64,000 bases of DNA from Brachynemurus nebulosus (GCA_035578155.1 JAPWDM010000014.1:6436001-6500000); one strand, 5' to 3'; positions 47,680-60,464 are shown, counted from the stretch's first letter. Numbers and translations: made by a program. Notes: generated from the sequence alone by a model not told the origin.

Positions 47680-50670
47680 TATGCAGAGGAAAAAATTGCT
47701 GGTGCCGGTGAAGTAGGTACGTCAGGGAAATTCGAGAATTAAGAAATGCTGGCATAAGTCATTTAGTTTAATGTAGAAGTCATAAGACAAACATCAATAA
47801 CTTTAACTCCTTATGAAACATTATTTCATGTGACTATGTGAGTTAAAATACATCAAATATTTTTAATTCTGTATTTATGGATTGACGTGTAGACGTTAAT
47901 ACTGTTGACAGATAAATAAGGAATGACATGTTAGTTGCAATTGCGTTTATAATCAAAGTGAATCAATGTAAATATTTTTATTTAATGCTTGTTTTCTCCA
48001 CTACTCACGCTGCAATCGATTTAATTGTCCCCACCATATACTTCGCACGCTGCCTATAGAAGAATATCATAATTTAACTGACGGTAACGTCTACTTTCAT
48101 TGATTAACTTTTTACCTAAAGTCTATAATTCGACACCCTCGAAAAAAACGACAACATATAAAAAATACCCTAAAGCATCGGTTATGTGAAAATGAAGATA
48201 ATCGACTGATTTCTTGAAAAGAGTAGGTAATCAATCGGAAAAATAAAAAGATCTAATTTTCTCATTTATCTAAGCTGATATATTTTATTAACAAAATAAC
48301 GAAATTACATTTTATGTCGAAAATGAACAAAAATTTTTCCTCTCTTTTCAGTTGAATAAATAAATAAACTTGTGTGCATTGTGTTAATAAAGAAAACAAA
48401 TTTCATACTACAAATTATGGAACAAAAGAAAATGGAATTCTTTACACCAAAGCCAAAAATGAAGGAAAGCTATAGAAACGACAGATAATAATGAAAGTGT
48501 TGTTTATGTTTTATTACCATTTTAACCCATTTAAATCCACGTTCACAAAAATTAAGAATACAAATTTTAAAAGAGTTTCACGTTACCTAATATTTTTCTA
48601 CGAAATTTGCAATTTTCTGTTGGAACAATTCGTGTATAACATTAACGATTTACTACACCAAATATTGAGTGAGGACAATTAAGTAACGAAAAAACATAAG
48701 ACAACTTTTTTCACTACACAGAATAATCACGGATATGTTTTATAGGTTACATATAGGCAAAAACAAAACATATTAAAACCATTTCCATGTAAAAATTTAG
48801 AAAAAGAAATGATTTAAGCTCAAATCAACAAAAAATAATATGATGCAAAAATTGACGAACAAGCCTAATTTTGCTTAATTTATTGCATTCTTTTGATGAT
48901 ATATTTTTTTTGACATCATCAATTTGACAGTAAACATATTTTTTTGACATCATCAATGCTGATGCTATTCATAATATTTAATTATTTTAATAAAAAAATG
49001 GTTTCTTATTAAGTAAAAATTATTTAAAAATAAAATTTAAGGTAATTGAATAGCGTGGGATTAATTTTTGATTGGCATTGATGACGTCACAAATATTTAT
49101 AATGGCGACTGTCAATATTTAATTACATTGCCTTGTCTGCATAATATGATATATTTATGTATGCTATGTTGGATAATATAATTTTTCGTTTTTATCTAAT
49201 TGTTTAAAATTATTCATAATTTTAAATTGGTAGTTCATTGCCTAGCAACGTAACCAGTTTTATTTTTATAGTACCTATTCGATTATACGTAGTTTTTGAC
49301 TACTCGTACTTAGATTATCGCATTTTTTTGACACCAATTTTACAAACACGAATTTTTTCAACTGTATATCCCAATCCAAAAACGTATCCATGTTAGAAGT
49401 ATTGTTGTTGTATAAAAACGCACGATCACATTTGGGTTTAAATATGTTGGCAGGTATTTAAACTCGGCGCTTTCAGTTATTAGGTACTTTCCTGAACTGT
49501 CACCAGACGTTTTACGACGTCATCCAACTCCTTGGAACTTTTACCAACGAGCGTTTTTCTAGAATGAAGAAGAAGTTTTGTATAAATATCTATAGAAAAT
49601 AAGCATTTTTCTGTGGATATATTTTCTTTCTGTATGAACTAAGGTCCTAAAGTTAATCGTGCCAATATATCTTTATCGCATGGTAGAGTGCATCAATTGT
49701 CCTTAAAGGGTTAACCAACATCTTATCACATTTGAAATATCTGATGAAGAAGATGATAATAGACGTATACGAATATGACAAATCTACTACAACAATGACT
49801 ACATAAAAATTGCTGAAAGCTTTCAAAACATTTCATCTATTACCTCGTCTTATATTGTCAGCTGTATTATACCCACACATACACACAAAAATATACACCT
49901 ATATATGGGCTATACGTACATTTAAGGTATTTGGTGCGAGATAGTGCGGTACAAAAGTATAGCTCAGCAAAAAAATTTTCTTTTATCAAAAATTAAATCA
50001 TTTTTATTATTTTTAAAAATTAAATCTTCGGTTATTATATTTGTATACCACTTGTTTTCTTTTTTTTAATTTCCTCACGCTTATGTTGTAGCAATACAAA
50101 AACATTTTTGAAAAAGCGTTGTTAAAATGTTGTAAAATGATGTTTATAAATTATATTTCAAAAACGGCGTGGGTAATATGGTTTGTAACTTTGTATTTTA
50201 AAACATATTAAATTTTTATCAAATTCCTTTGACACGTTTTCATTTTATTCAATAAAAATAGTTTTCCCATAAGAGTCCGTATTAAAATTACAAAACTTTG
50301 AAACCGTTTTTCTCAAAATTGGGGTGGTCAATTTCTTTTTTCAGTATAGGCTCGTATTATTGGTATTGAATTAAATAAATGTCTAGAGAAGCTTCGTTAA
50401 AATCCTTTGAAAAATCATTTTTCGGACCAACTACCTTAAATACTGTGTAGACTGCGTCGATGTATTGGTGTGTATTTAAGTATAATAAAAATGTAGTTGG
50501 TATATTTTTCCTTAAGGATATTAAGGATATATTTTTTTTCACTCCTTTTGTAAATATTACAAAACAACGGTGTGTTATAAACAAAGTAGAAAGATTTTTT
50601 TTTAGGGGAATTTGGTAATACAAAATAAAGTATATTACACTTAAGACTTAAGGCTATACATTTTAAGGAT
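47680..50670. other. AT-rich DNA with one possible piggyBac-like end
   Basis: The 20-mer at 49699-49718 is identical to 4571-4590 and abuts TTAA. 'TTTTTTTGACATCATCAAT' is duplicated at 48904 and 48940. Frames at 48491-48682 and 50357-50678 have no known domain. Confidence 0.35.
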
Positions 50671-50675
50671 AAATA

Positions 50676-50705
50676 CACTGGTGGACATCAGAATTGCAAC
50701 ACATT
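50676..50705 (+). mobile_element. Lone Tc1/mariner-like terminus
   Basis: CACTGGTGGACATCAGAATT followed by GCAACAC, preceded by TA, resembles Tc1/mariner terminal repeats. No inverted partner was found within the next several kilobases, so the element is truncated or decayed. Confidence 0.4.
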
Positions 50706-50989
50706 AAAAAAATGGAAAGAAATGAACCAAAATGCATCTACAAGCGATTACATTTATGAGTTTTAATAAGATGTATGATCCTCATGACCACAATGAAATT
50801 CACTTATGACAACTCAAATCGACAAGTAACATTGTATTATTACCGTTATTTATTGGTGTTGTAATTTCAATGGCCAGCATTGTACTTTTGGTTTAGTAAA
50901 CCCAAGGAGTCGGTCTCTCACGGTTCGTTACCACCACAAACCACGAAGATATGTCTCGGTTACACACACATCGATAAAAAAATAAAAAA

Positions 50990-51940
50990 ATAAACCACAG
51001 ATACTATTTCATGCTGTCTTATGTCCAGAGGCTAAAACATGCGAACGACTTTGAATATCTCCCTGAAAATTTTTGAGTATCTTCTTGATATGTTTTACTA
51101 ATATTTTTTCAAAAAAAAAATTCCTATTTTTTTGTTTAGTATTTCTTCCACTAAATCGCACAAAAGACGCTTTTCTAATTCTTTTTTATTTACAATGATT
51201 TATAAATAATCCTTATCGTTTGTCTCCTATAAACATTAGTTCCCTCTATTAAGCATATAGTTTGTAATACTTACCGTTATGTATTTAATAATAAATAATC
51301 TAGAAATACAAAAGATGTTACGTTTTGTATTCAATTTTATTTTTTAAAAAATCCTAAGTAAACGTAAAGTAGCTTTTTATTATCTGTTTTTATGATAAGA
51401 ATTTTATTTCAGGATTATTCCATTTATAAAAGTTTACACGCTCATATGTAAATATACTATAACAAAAATTTATTATTTATAAATTTTTTCCATAAATTAT
51501 GTTAATACACAAAAGGCACTAAGGACTAATATATTTAAGAAACTGTACAAAGATAAAAAGGCTTTCGCTACCACCACAACTTTTATGGTTTTATAATGTT
51601 TGCTATATGCAATACGGGGAAATACTTATGAGTAGAATTTTGTTGAATAGAAAACTTTTCTAGAATCTTATGTTACACATTTCTAAGGATAATGATATTA
51701 AACAAAATAAGAAACTAGAAATAATACTTGCATTTGAAAGAATAAAGTGAATTATAGCATAGAGGTTTCATTCAAAAGTTGGTCTAAAAGGAAGTGTTTC
51801 TAAAATATTTTGTCTTTTTAATAGAATAACTACTGTTTTTAAAGTTATACGGTTAATCCGATCAGACTGACATTATGTATTATTCAGTTAGTACTAACAG
51901 TATCACTTATAATTGGTTCCTCGTAATTTTGGAGTTATAA
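50990..51940. other. AT-rich DNA, nothing recognised
   Basis: No frame, RNA or structured repeat could be supported. Confidence 0.4.
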
Positions 51941-52165
51941 CCCTAGAACCCAAGTCGGTGTCATACATGACACCTACGTTTTTTGTTTCAGCGCTGTAAC
52001 TTTTGATAATGTAGAAGTTGACAATAATCTAATAAGTTTCTGTTTCGGTAAAAATTTGACTAGACTAGACAGATAGACGTTGACATTGACATCAATTAAA
52101 TATCGATTTGACACACTAGAACCGGTGTATTATAGGTGTCATTTATGATACTCACTTGCGAAATT
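51941..52165 (+). repeat. piggyBac-like end with duplicated motif
   Basis: CCCTAGAACCCAAGTCGGTG opens the block, with ATACATGACACC just inside; CCCTAGAA is the classic piggyBac-type start. The base context is TATAA, not a clean TTAA. A second version, CTAGAACCGGTGTATTATAG with GTGTCATTTATGAT, follows at about 52118. This may be a decayed end. Confidence 0.3.
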
Positions 52166-52193
52166 TATCCCATAACAGAGCCTTGTCGTTCTA

Positions 52194-52956
52194 CACGGAG
52201 AGAAAAATCATATAATTTTTGTAGATAAAACTTCAGAAAAATTACCATGCTCTCTTATAATGCGTGCGCGATCGACGACCAAAGTAAAAAATGCATATAT
52301 GTTATAGTTTAATTCTTGTCGTACTATTTCATTTGCGCATCTGACCCGCAACCTTATGTTGCTTGGGCTGTACGCACTGAGGAACAATCGATCTTTTCCG
52401 ACCTTTGATTCTTTATGATGCATACAAAATGACTGGCAACAATATATTCTAATACTGAATATAGTGAAGTAACAAAATGATGAATTAAACGGTGACCGTC
52501 CTGTAAGACATTCTAATGAATACTGTCTGCACACGACACCACACCAGCAGTGACCAGCCTGGCTATGTTACTTGCCACACCAGCCTGGCTATGTGACCTT
52601 CATGTATGATTGTGTTGATACCTTCTGCAACCTCCCTCGCTATGTGACAGCGTTGATACCTTCTCTTTCTTTCTTTCTACTATTAGCAGATAGCATTTGA
52701 AATATTATAAGATAGCATGGTAATTTTTGGAAGAAAAACAATTAAAAAATATTTTTTATCGGAAATGGAACTTTTTACTGTGCTGTTTTACAAATTTTAC
52801 GGAGCTAATATTACGGAAAGAACATTCTATCCTTTAAATTTTCTATGATTAATTATAATTTTTATATTTTTACCGTACAAAATTGAATATGTTCGCCTTT
52901 TACACGTCGATTGTAGTGTTGAGCACAGTAATTTTTCTATGAATTTTCTCTCCGTG
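52194..52956 (-). mobile_element. CACGGAG-type TIR element, copy C
   Basis: Both ends read CACGGAGAGAAAA inward, with TA outside each. It is inverted relative to copy A and shorter. The 108-codon minus frame at 52208-52534 equals the frame in copy A over about 80 codons because the DNA is repeated; it has no recognised domain. Frame preservation in two copies is weak evidence of coding and is noted as a finding. Confidence 0.83.
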
Positions 52957-54011
52957 TAGGGATAATATTCACTAGCTGGCCACAGTACCCTTCCTATCCG
53001 TGATGACTTTTTATTACCAAGTCCATTTTACCATATTTTACAGATAAAATCAGTCGTAAATTATTATTAAATTCAAGTTAACTCGCTAATGGCTCAGAAA
53101 TATTAAAAGCCGTATATAAAAATCAAAAGCACTCATTATATAAATACTTTTTAAAAACTTTAAGTGAAAATTAGGCAAAGAAAATCGTGTATATAGGTAA
53201 TTATTAATTATGAATATTCACTAAGTAAGCCTAGGTATCTTAAATTAGATTATGTAATTAATAGATTACATTTTGAAATTAACCTCTAGATAAATTTATA
53301 TAATGTACATGTACGTAATTCCAAACAAAACTATATTATTTAAACTTTATAATACTAAGCTATAATATTTGTTCTATACTAGGGGTGGGCAAACGGTCGA
53401 TCGCGAACAGTTCGACAGTCGATCGCAAACATTTTAAGTAATTTACTAGGTTAATTTAAAATCTTTTAATTTAAAATGTGTACTAAAAATTTAGCAGACG
53501 ATGAAACATAAATTTAAAATTAAACGCGTATCTATTCTACAACTGACATGACTAATTCGAAGGCACCACTGTTGCCAGAAGAATTTTAACAAAAATCTTC
53601 GATGAGTGGCGTTCAAATAGCCCAAAAATAGCTAAATTATTTAGGTAATAACCCAAAAATAACCAAATATAATGTTGTTCCAAAAATACAGCCCACTATT
53701 AAAAAAAAATTTATCCCAGAAATTTATTAATCATTGCACATTACATTCCGTATTAAATTATTATTACTAGTGTCCGATCGAAACTAGTTTTTTAACCGGA
53801 ACCGAAACCGAATTTCGGTCGCGGGTCGCTGTCTCAGTTTCGGCCAAAACCGAAACCGAAACCGAAAGTTTCTCTAAGGCAATTTTTTACTACTTTATTT
53901 TAATTTCAATGTGTTTAAAAAGCCCATATTTGAGTAATAATTAGTTATTTAATAAAAATAAAGAAAAATTAATAATAAAATTTTTTACTTGCTATTTTTT
54001 ATTTAAGTGAC

Positions 54012-54855
54012 TCAAACCAGAGCGGGATTAATCCACTCTTACATGGGCGTCCATATGATTATTTGTAGGGGGGATGGGCTGGAACTTTGGTAAGGAATAT
54101 TAGATGACGAAAACTAATTTGTAAGTAGCCATAAAAATTCCCAAATTTCGGTGTTTTCCCCAAAAATAACACAGGGGAGCAAAAAAACCTCATTTCCCTT
54201 TCTCTTTCCATTTCCCCTTCGTTCTTCTGAAATATTTCCACAAAAATAACACGGACGAGCAAATAAAAAAAAGCGTCGTTTTCTTTTCTCCTGGTCCCTT
54301 TTTTCGAAATTTTACGGCAAACATAATCAACTAAGGGGGACCGCGAATTACGAATAATGCGTATTTTTTACAAAAATAGCATTCACGTGCAAACAAAACG
54401 TCATTTTCCTGTCTTCCAGCACCTTTTTAAAATTTTTCTCTAACCATGATCAGTTAGGAGGCGGCGGCCCCCCATGATCCCGAGTATGGGCGCCCTTGCA
54501 CTCTTGAGCGCTAGACTTTTCGTTCTTACCGGGCCCCCTTTCTCTCTCCCCCGAGCCGGATTTATGTATGGGAGGTCCTGAGGCGTTTCTCAGGTGAAAG
54601 ATTTTCACAACTATTTTTGTCAAAATTTCCCCGAAAATTAGAATTAAGAGCAAAAAAGAAAACATTTATTATTTCTATTCTACTCCTGTTTTGAGAGATT
54701 CATTATCATTTGTGAATATATTGTGTGAAAAACTAAAAAAAATCGTAAATATTGATTCAAATATTCAAAATAGATAGTTTAACCGGGCCCATCATAGAAT
54801 CGGGCCCTAGACGTTTGTCTCATTTGTCTATTCGATGATCTGCCCCTGAGCAGTG
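54012..54855. repeat. GC-rich mosaic of partial element ends
   Basis: Contains GGGCCC-rich phrases ('ACCGGGCCCCCTTTC', 'GAATCGGGCCCTAG', 'GAGCCGGATTTATGTATGGG') like hAT termini, but no pair with a duplication could be found. Four irregularly spaced, diverged copies of an 'AAAATAACAC..AGCAAA' block begin near 54162, 54242, 54372 and 54634. Frames at 54059-54262 and 54450-54665 (minus) are Glu/Arg-rich and unrecognised. Confidence 0.45.
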
Positions 54856-54954
54856 TATATAATTATTGTCATAAAGTTTCCAACAAATCATAATAAACTT
54901 AATTTACTGAGAGTGGAAAACATGATCCGAATAATGCCGATAATTTCACGAATG

Positions 54955-55825
54955 GGGCAATTTCATGAAATGATGGAATTTTAGTAAAAATTAAAAAATT
55001 AAAATAATTAATCAATATCATGCCTACTTGATACTCAAAAGACTAAATAACTAATTACAACGTTTTTTTATTTTATTTTTTATTTGTAATTGTTTTTATT
55101 CTGAAAATTTAACTTAAAAATTTTTTCTTAATAAAAAAAATACCGTAACTTGTGATTTTTTTCAAGTGAATATTAAAATACAGCCAAATTTACTTTTCTC
55201 TTTCTGCTGAAATAATTATTATACTCGTTTTAAGTCTTATTTTATTTTTCGTCAAGCTACGAATTCGAGCAATGGAGGCTATCAAAACCAACAAAAGTTT
55301 TTCTAATTACTAAAAATAAATTTTTATCTTTGTTATCTATTATATTTTCCAAAAAATCAAATTAATAAATTACTTACTTTTTAATAAAACTTGTTTTAAA
55401 GTGTCTGTAATGTAAGTGACCAAAGGGGGTGTAATGTAAGTGACCGACTAAAAGTTACATTTTTATCAAAAATATATAATATTTCACGAAATTTCTTATT
55501 AAAATAATTTATTGAAACATTATTATTTGTTCAAATTTATTTAAATGAAGCTGATTATTATCAAAACAGAGCAGAAAGTTTTCATTGTATAAAAGATGGA
55601 AAATTGTATTCCTTTTTGAGTAATGTAAATGACCACTTACTTTATCTTGTATAAAAAAATTTTTATGCATTTTTTGTTGTTTGATTTCCTTTGTTTAAAA
55701 GTTCAAATCGTATTCGATTTAATTTTAGTAAATTTTAGTAAATTTACCCATCAAATACAAAAATATCAAAAGATTTTAATCCCAATTTCAAATCAATTGT
55801 AATGTAAGTGACCATGGAATTGCCC
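54955..55825. mobile_element. GGGCAATT-ended element nested at the third level
   Basis: The ends are GGGCAATTTCATG and inverted GGGCAATTCCATGG, with AATG directly outside both (54951-54954, 55826-55829), a probable 4-bp duplication. The motif GTAATGTAAGTGACC occurs at about 55408, 55430 and 55798, with a variant at 55620. No protein-coding capacity. The superfamily is not recognised. Confidence 0.65.
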
Positions 55826-56113
55826 AATGAAGTTTTGGTTTCGGTCGTAGTTTCGGCTGTATTGCTGCCGATACCGAAACTAAACCGAAACTCCAATTTT
55901 TCGCGGAAGCTGGCCGAAACCGAAATTTCAGTCGAATACTAATTATTACAATGAAGGAATTATGGTAACTGTATATTTCCTTAATGGGCCATTAACATGA
56001 AAGATACTTTATTTGTTTTTAATTTAACTCATTGCTCGGAGTCGATCGCGCATAAATAAGTAAAATGAATGTGGATCATACCAGTATTAAGTTTGCCTAC
56101 CCCTGTTCTATAC

Positions 56114-56640
56114 AAAACTAATACGAAATAGTCGGTGGAAATGGTAGAACACTTTATAGATACCTGTAGGTACGGTACGGTACTTTATAGTATATAGCGT
56201 ATATAGTGAAGGAATCTTACTGCTTGCTACATAAACAGTATTAAAACTCTACAAGTATATTTTATCTGTGTATATAATATTATATAGATCAAATGTAGCT
56301 TAAATATTTTAAGATGGTTCAGTATCTAGTAATCGAATTAAGTTCAGTCCAGACTGACAATTTAACTCATATATATAAAGTCCCATAAGAATATTGTAGC
56401 CTTTTTTTACCACGAAAAAAAAGTTAGGACAGGTTTTTACAGGGAAAAAAATGGTACAAAACATTTCATTGGCCATTTTACTGTACGTAAACACGATAAA
56501 ACGGAACAAAAATTCGTATTAGTAAATTTAACTGATTTCAGACCCATAGTACCAATATATTAAATAATAATATAAATTATACTAATTTATATTATTCCTT
56601 AAATTGTCTTACCGTATTACACTTGAATTTTATATTTTTT
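56114..56640. other. No recognised feature
   Basis: AT-rich. A chance minus-strand frame lies at 56309-56509. Confidence 0.35.
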
Positions 56641-56641
56641 C

Positions 56642-56820
56642 TGAATAAATTTGTTGGTATTTTCTACAACTCAAATTTCTTGCCTAAAAGTAATTTAACT
56701 CGAAGAACTGCCAACTAACAAAAACGCTTCAGCTTCGCTGTCGCATTTTTGTTAGTTGACAGTTCTTCTCGTTAAATTGCTAGGCAACAAATCTTCGTTA
56801 GACAAACCCAAATTTATTCG
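56642..56820. mobile_element. Palindromic MITE with hairpin centre
   Basis: 'GAAGAACTGCCAACTAACAA' with AAACGC faces GCATTTTTGTTAGTTGACAG with TTCTTC. Outer arms such as 'TGAATAAATTTG' also have inverted partners. The centre reads TTCAGCTTCGCTGTC, similar in style to the other palindromic MITEs here. Confidence 0.65.
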
Positions 56821-56905
56821 AGAAGACACAAACCTCTCTTGTAATAATAAATTACACTAGCGGTTTCATCTCCGTTGTAAACACTAAATATTCCCGAAGA
56901 ATATT

Positions 56906-57115
56906 TTAAAATTTGTGACTATAAATACCTTTTAACATGGATAGGTATATTGTTCGGCTGAGGTCAGCGTCATGGAGAGAAATGGTGGGTTCCAAGAATA
57001 AACCACATTTTTCAAATGTTTTTCTCCAAAAATATAAATAACGAGCAAAGAAGAAGATTTTTCTTTTTTTCCCCGGGCCCTCTTCAAGCTCCGGCATCGG
57101 AGTTGCAACCCCGAT
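56906..57115. repeat. Fragment of a GC-ended hAT-like repeat
   Basis: The right part has 'CCCCGGGCCCTCTTCAAGCT' and an 'AACGAGCAAAGAAGA' block that matches the internal motif of the hAT copies. The opposite end is not identifiable. The minus frame at 56906-57097 is a shadow. Confidence 0.4.
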
Positions 57116-57223
57116 TATCCCACCCTCTACAGACCACGTCTAATCTAAGTACGAATAGTCAAAATCTACAAATAATCAAGTAATTATAAAAATTGGATTA
57201 TATAAAGTCTGATAGCGTTGCTA

Positions 57224-57473
57224 CACGGAGAGAAAATTTCCTATAAAAATTACTGTGCTCATACTCCAATCGACGTGTAACAGGCGAACATATCTAATTT
57301 TTGTGCAGTAAAATTATAAAAATTACAATAATATAACTATATTTTTATAATAATTGTAATAAAAATTACAATAATATAACTATAATTTTACCGTACAAAA
57401 TTGAATATGTTCGCCTGTTACACGTCGATTGTAGTATGAGCACAGTAATTTTTATAGGAATTTTCTCTCCGTG
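57224..57473. mobile_element. 250-bp foldback derivative of the CACGGAG family, copy D
   Basis: Both halves are inverted copies of the same end of the family: CACGGAGAGAAAAT, GTGCTCA, ACTCCAATCGACGTGTAAC, GGCGAACATAT. TA lies outside both ends. It is thus a near-perfect palindrome made of one end duplicated, not a simple internal deletion. Confidence 0.85.
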
Positions 57474-57479
57474 TAGGTA

Positions 57480-58845
57480 ACTAAATACTGAATTGAAATA
57501 CTAAACATATTCAAACAATTAGATAATAACAAACAGTAATATTATATAGCCTTTTTTGTTTAATTTATTCGGAGTATACCTGTATTATTTTATTCCGTAC
57601 AGTTTAAATAGTATTTCAGCCTTTATTTTAAATCTCAACATTAAATTCAAGATTAAATGCTATCAGGCTAGAATCAACATCGCTAATCAGAACTATCTAC
57701 TTACCATAAAATAATTTATGTCAGAAGGTTGAAGTAAGTGATACAAATACAAGTACTTGATATCAATTAAATACATATTATAAATGTGATCTCGATTCTT
57801 TTAATTGTAAAATTTATTTTGATTTACTTTGAATTTTAGTGGTCCGAACAGGGCAGAAATTAATTGAATAAATATAATATATTTATAGTATATTAAAATG
57901 TATGACAAAAATTTTTTTTTCATTACTATTAACACGTCTGTCCTCTATACTCATGCTACAATTTTTGACATTACAAGCAGCCATATTTATATGTTCAAAC
58001 TATGAAAAACTATTTCATATAGAGAAACTTTCTTGCTTACCGAGAAGCATTTTACTTACTATGTACCAAGATCTACGTAAAAGTCTTAATTTCTTAAACA
58101 TCTTTTAAATGTTGTATTTATTTTGTTATTGTACAATACCGTAACAGTACAACCTATTAATCCATCTTATTTCTTTCATAATATTTACTCTACGTAGGTA
58201 TTGAGTTTTCTATTTACTTTCTCCCTCCACCGCGCACCCGTCCTACCTAGTAATTTTTCCCAATAATGTAATGAAATAGTCGTCATATTACGCTGCTAAT
58301 CAGATTCGTGTTGAACTTTATCGAAACTTTTCACAGTCAGTAAAATATCATCGTAAGTTTTTATTCGATTTAAATACATCGGATTTTTTTATTTTTTTTT
58401 TTTCTGAAGTTGTGTCACAGTAAAATGTTTTTAACTGAGCTGTTTAATGCCCAGCCACTTCATCGATATTGAGGATGTTAGTTAGATACATTATGAAAGT
58501 TTTGATTGCGAGTTACGTCTAGATAAAAACTAGCAACTTTTATTATAGTTGTTTAGATCAGATAGAAGTTTTTTGAAACATTAGGATTACTGAATACGTG
58601 AAAATTTTTAATGGTAGAATGATACTATATGTTTGTAAATTGTAATGGTTTTTAATTGTTTTATTTTGACGTAAATACTCAACAATACTCAACAGTTTTG
58701 TGCCTTTTGTTTTAATGACATCGAAACGTAAAATCATCGACATAAAAAAAAAGAAAGATGTCCGTAAAACGTACCGTAGAGCGGGCTGAATAGGGACGAA
58801 TTCAGACTTCACACCGTATTTTTTTGTATTTATTTTATGAGTACC
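57480..58845. other. No recognised feature
   Basis: AT-rich, with chance frames at 57902-58108 and 58558-58857. The phrase 'AGCGGGCTGAATAGGGACGA' at 58781 stands out as GC-richer, but its origin is unknown. Confidence 0.35.
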
Positions 58846-58848
58846 TAA

Positions 58849-59544
58849 TCTATACATATAATAAAATTGTAACGAGACTATTTCTGTACATGGAATCTTT
58901 TTTGAAAATTGTACTAGTACTGTAAATAGTTATCGATGTAGATACCAAAACAGAGATTTTTAGAATTTTTGTCTGTCTGTCTGTTCACGCATCACGCAAA
59001 AACTATTGAACGGATTTTAATGAAATCTGGTGTGATGATAACTTATTACCTAGGTCAATATCTGAAATACTTTTTACTCCGAGAAAATTTCTCATTCCCT
59101 CGGGAAAATGGAAAAACCATTTTGAGCGTGTGCACACATTAGGCAAAAACCATTGAACGGATTTTAATAAAATTTGGTGTGGTGATAACTTATTACCTAC
59201 GGCAACATTTAAGATACTTTTTACTCTGGGAAAATGCCTCATTCCCACGCGAAAATAGAAAAACCATTTTGTGTATGTGCACGTATTACGCAAAAACTAT
59301 TGGACGGATTTTGATGAAATTTGGTGTGGTGATAACCTATTACTTGGGTCAACATTTAAGATACTTTTTACTCCGGGGAAATTCCTCATTCCCACGGGAA
59401 AATAGAAAAACCATTTTTAGCATGTGCATATGCATTACACAAAAATTATTATTCTTTGCAAGTTCTGTATAATTATTACACTTGCATACTTCTCATTGAC
59501 TTTATAACAATGCTTTGCGCGAACGACGTCGCGGGTACGGCTAT
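58849..59544 (+). mobile_element. Non-autonomous Helitron with 147-bp minisatellite, copy 2
   Basis: It begins TCTATACATATAATAAAATT after A and ends near GGTACGGCTAT (CTAG changed to CTAT). A hairpin CGCGA (59518-59522), ACGACG loop, TCGCG (59529-59533) lies just before. A GTCTGTCTGTCTGT run is at 58970-58983. The repeat unit 'ACTTATTACC' recurs at 59041, 59188 and 59335, exactly 147 bp apart. Same family as 28338-29298, in the opposite orientation. Frames of 96-97 codons on both strands are minisatellite shadows. Confidence 0.75.
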
Positions 59545-60272
59545 CTTTAATATATTAAAAATTTACGCGAGGATGATCACTTTATCACAGTATCCAAAAA
59601 ATTTTAAAAATATTAGTTTTTGTTAGTTTTAGTTTTTTGGTAGTTTTTGAAAAAATAATAAAAATCGTATAATTTCTTCTCTATGAAAAATTGGGATCAA
59701 AAGAGGTGATAAAAGGGTGAATGGGGACAACCCGTAGGGTCGACCAAAATTGAAATTCTAATATAAAATAATTTCGAATTTTTTGTATATTTATACATTC
59801 AAAAAACAAATAATACTTGATGATTTTCTGTAGAAATTAACGTAGAATCGAAAATAAAGTTTACAAAATATGGAAATTTTATGCTGAATGTGTTTATAAA
59901 GCTATCGAATAACTTGATAACTTTGAAAGTGCTCTCTTCTATGTTCCAATATATGCTTCATCTGTCCCTAATCACCCCACATTCGTCCCTTTATATTTTT
60001 ATATAATGTCCCTATTAACCTATATACTGTCCCAATTCACACCTTTTCCGTCTCTATTAACTTCCAGCTTAGCCCAAATGTCAAGTCCTCATTATTTCCT
60101 CTTAAAAAAATAAAAACAACTAAAAGTCTGCAGTCTGCTTTTTAGTCGAATTTTTCCTTGAAAAAATTAGACTTATACAGTCTATACGATAAGAACGGCG
60201 AGAGGCGAGAGGCGAGAGTAGGGGCGCTATCCGTTTTCGGACCCGTATAACACGATTCTGAAGAAAAAAATG

Positions 60273-60276
<4 letters not shown>
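59545..60276. repeat. Unassigned, with CCCTATTAAC-like low-order repeats
   Basis: Between about 59960 and 60070 phrases like 'GTCCCTAATCACCCC', 'GTCCCTATTAACC' and 'GTCTCTATTAAC' recur loosely. Near 60197 'GGCGAGAGGCGAGAGGCGAG' forms a 7-bp tandem. No gene was recognised. Confidence 0.4.

Positions 60277-60318
<42 letters not shown>
60277..60318. repeat. (TA)n microsatellite
   Basis: About 40 bp of TA followed by a T run. Confidence 0.95.
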
Positions 60319-60326
<8 letters not shown>

Positions 60327-60464
60327 TTTCCGCTACCTTTTAATATGTGTAGGGCCCCCCTATGGAAGTTAAGAGCTGAAATTTGGTAAGTGGGGCTCAT
60401 TTCCGATGTACCTCATACTATCAAAGTGGGGTCAAATTTTGGGAAAATTTTGGATCCGACCCAA

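Larger units (their letters stand above)
53768..55941. mobile_element. Inner hAT-type element, TSD ATTATTAC
   Basis: The ends TAGTGTCCGATCGAAACT and inverted TAGTATTCGACTGAAATT carry sub-terminal CCGAAACCGAAA repeats on both sides (53800-53870 and 55840-55925). The exact duplication ATTATTAC flanks at 53760-53767 and 55942-55949. It lies inside the hAT 53380-56105 and itself holds the element 54955-55825 and a GC-rich mosaic at 54012-54850. Confidence 0.87.
53380..56105. mobile_element. Outer hAT element, TSD TTCTATAC, heavily interrupted
   Basis: The ends are TAGGGGTGGGCAAAC and inverted CAGGGGTAGGCAAAC, with the exact duplication TTCTATAC at 53372-53379 and 56106-56113. Sub-terminal 'GTCGATCGCG' occurs near both ends. 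Without the inner element (53768-55941) the host element is about 550 bp and encodes no protein. Confidence 0.9.

Noticed and set aside
54012..54855. A further complete hAT element
   Set aside because: CAGAGCGGGATTAATCC and an inverted CAGGGGCAGATCATCG look like ends, but their flanking 8-mers (ACTCAAAC and AGCAGTGT) do not match.
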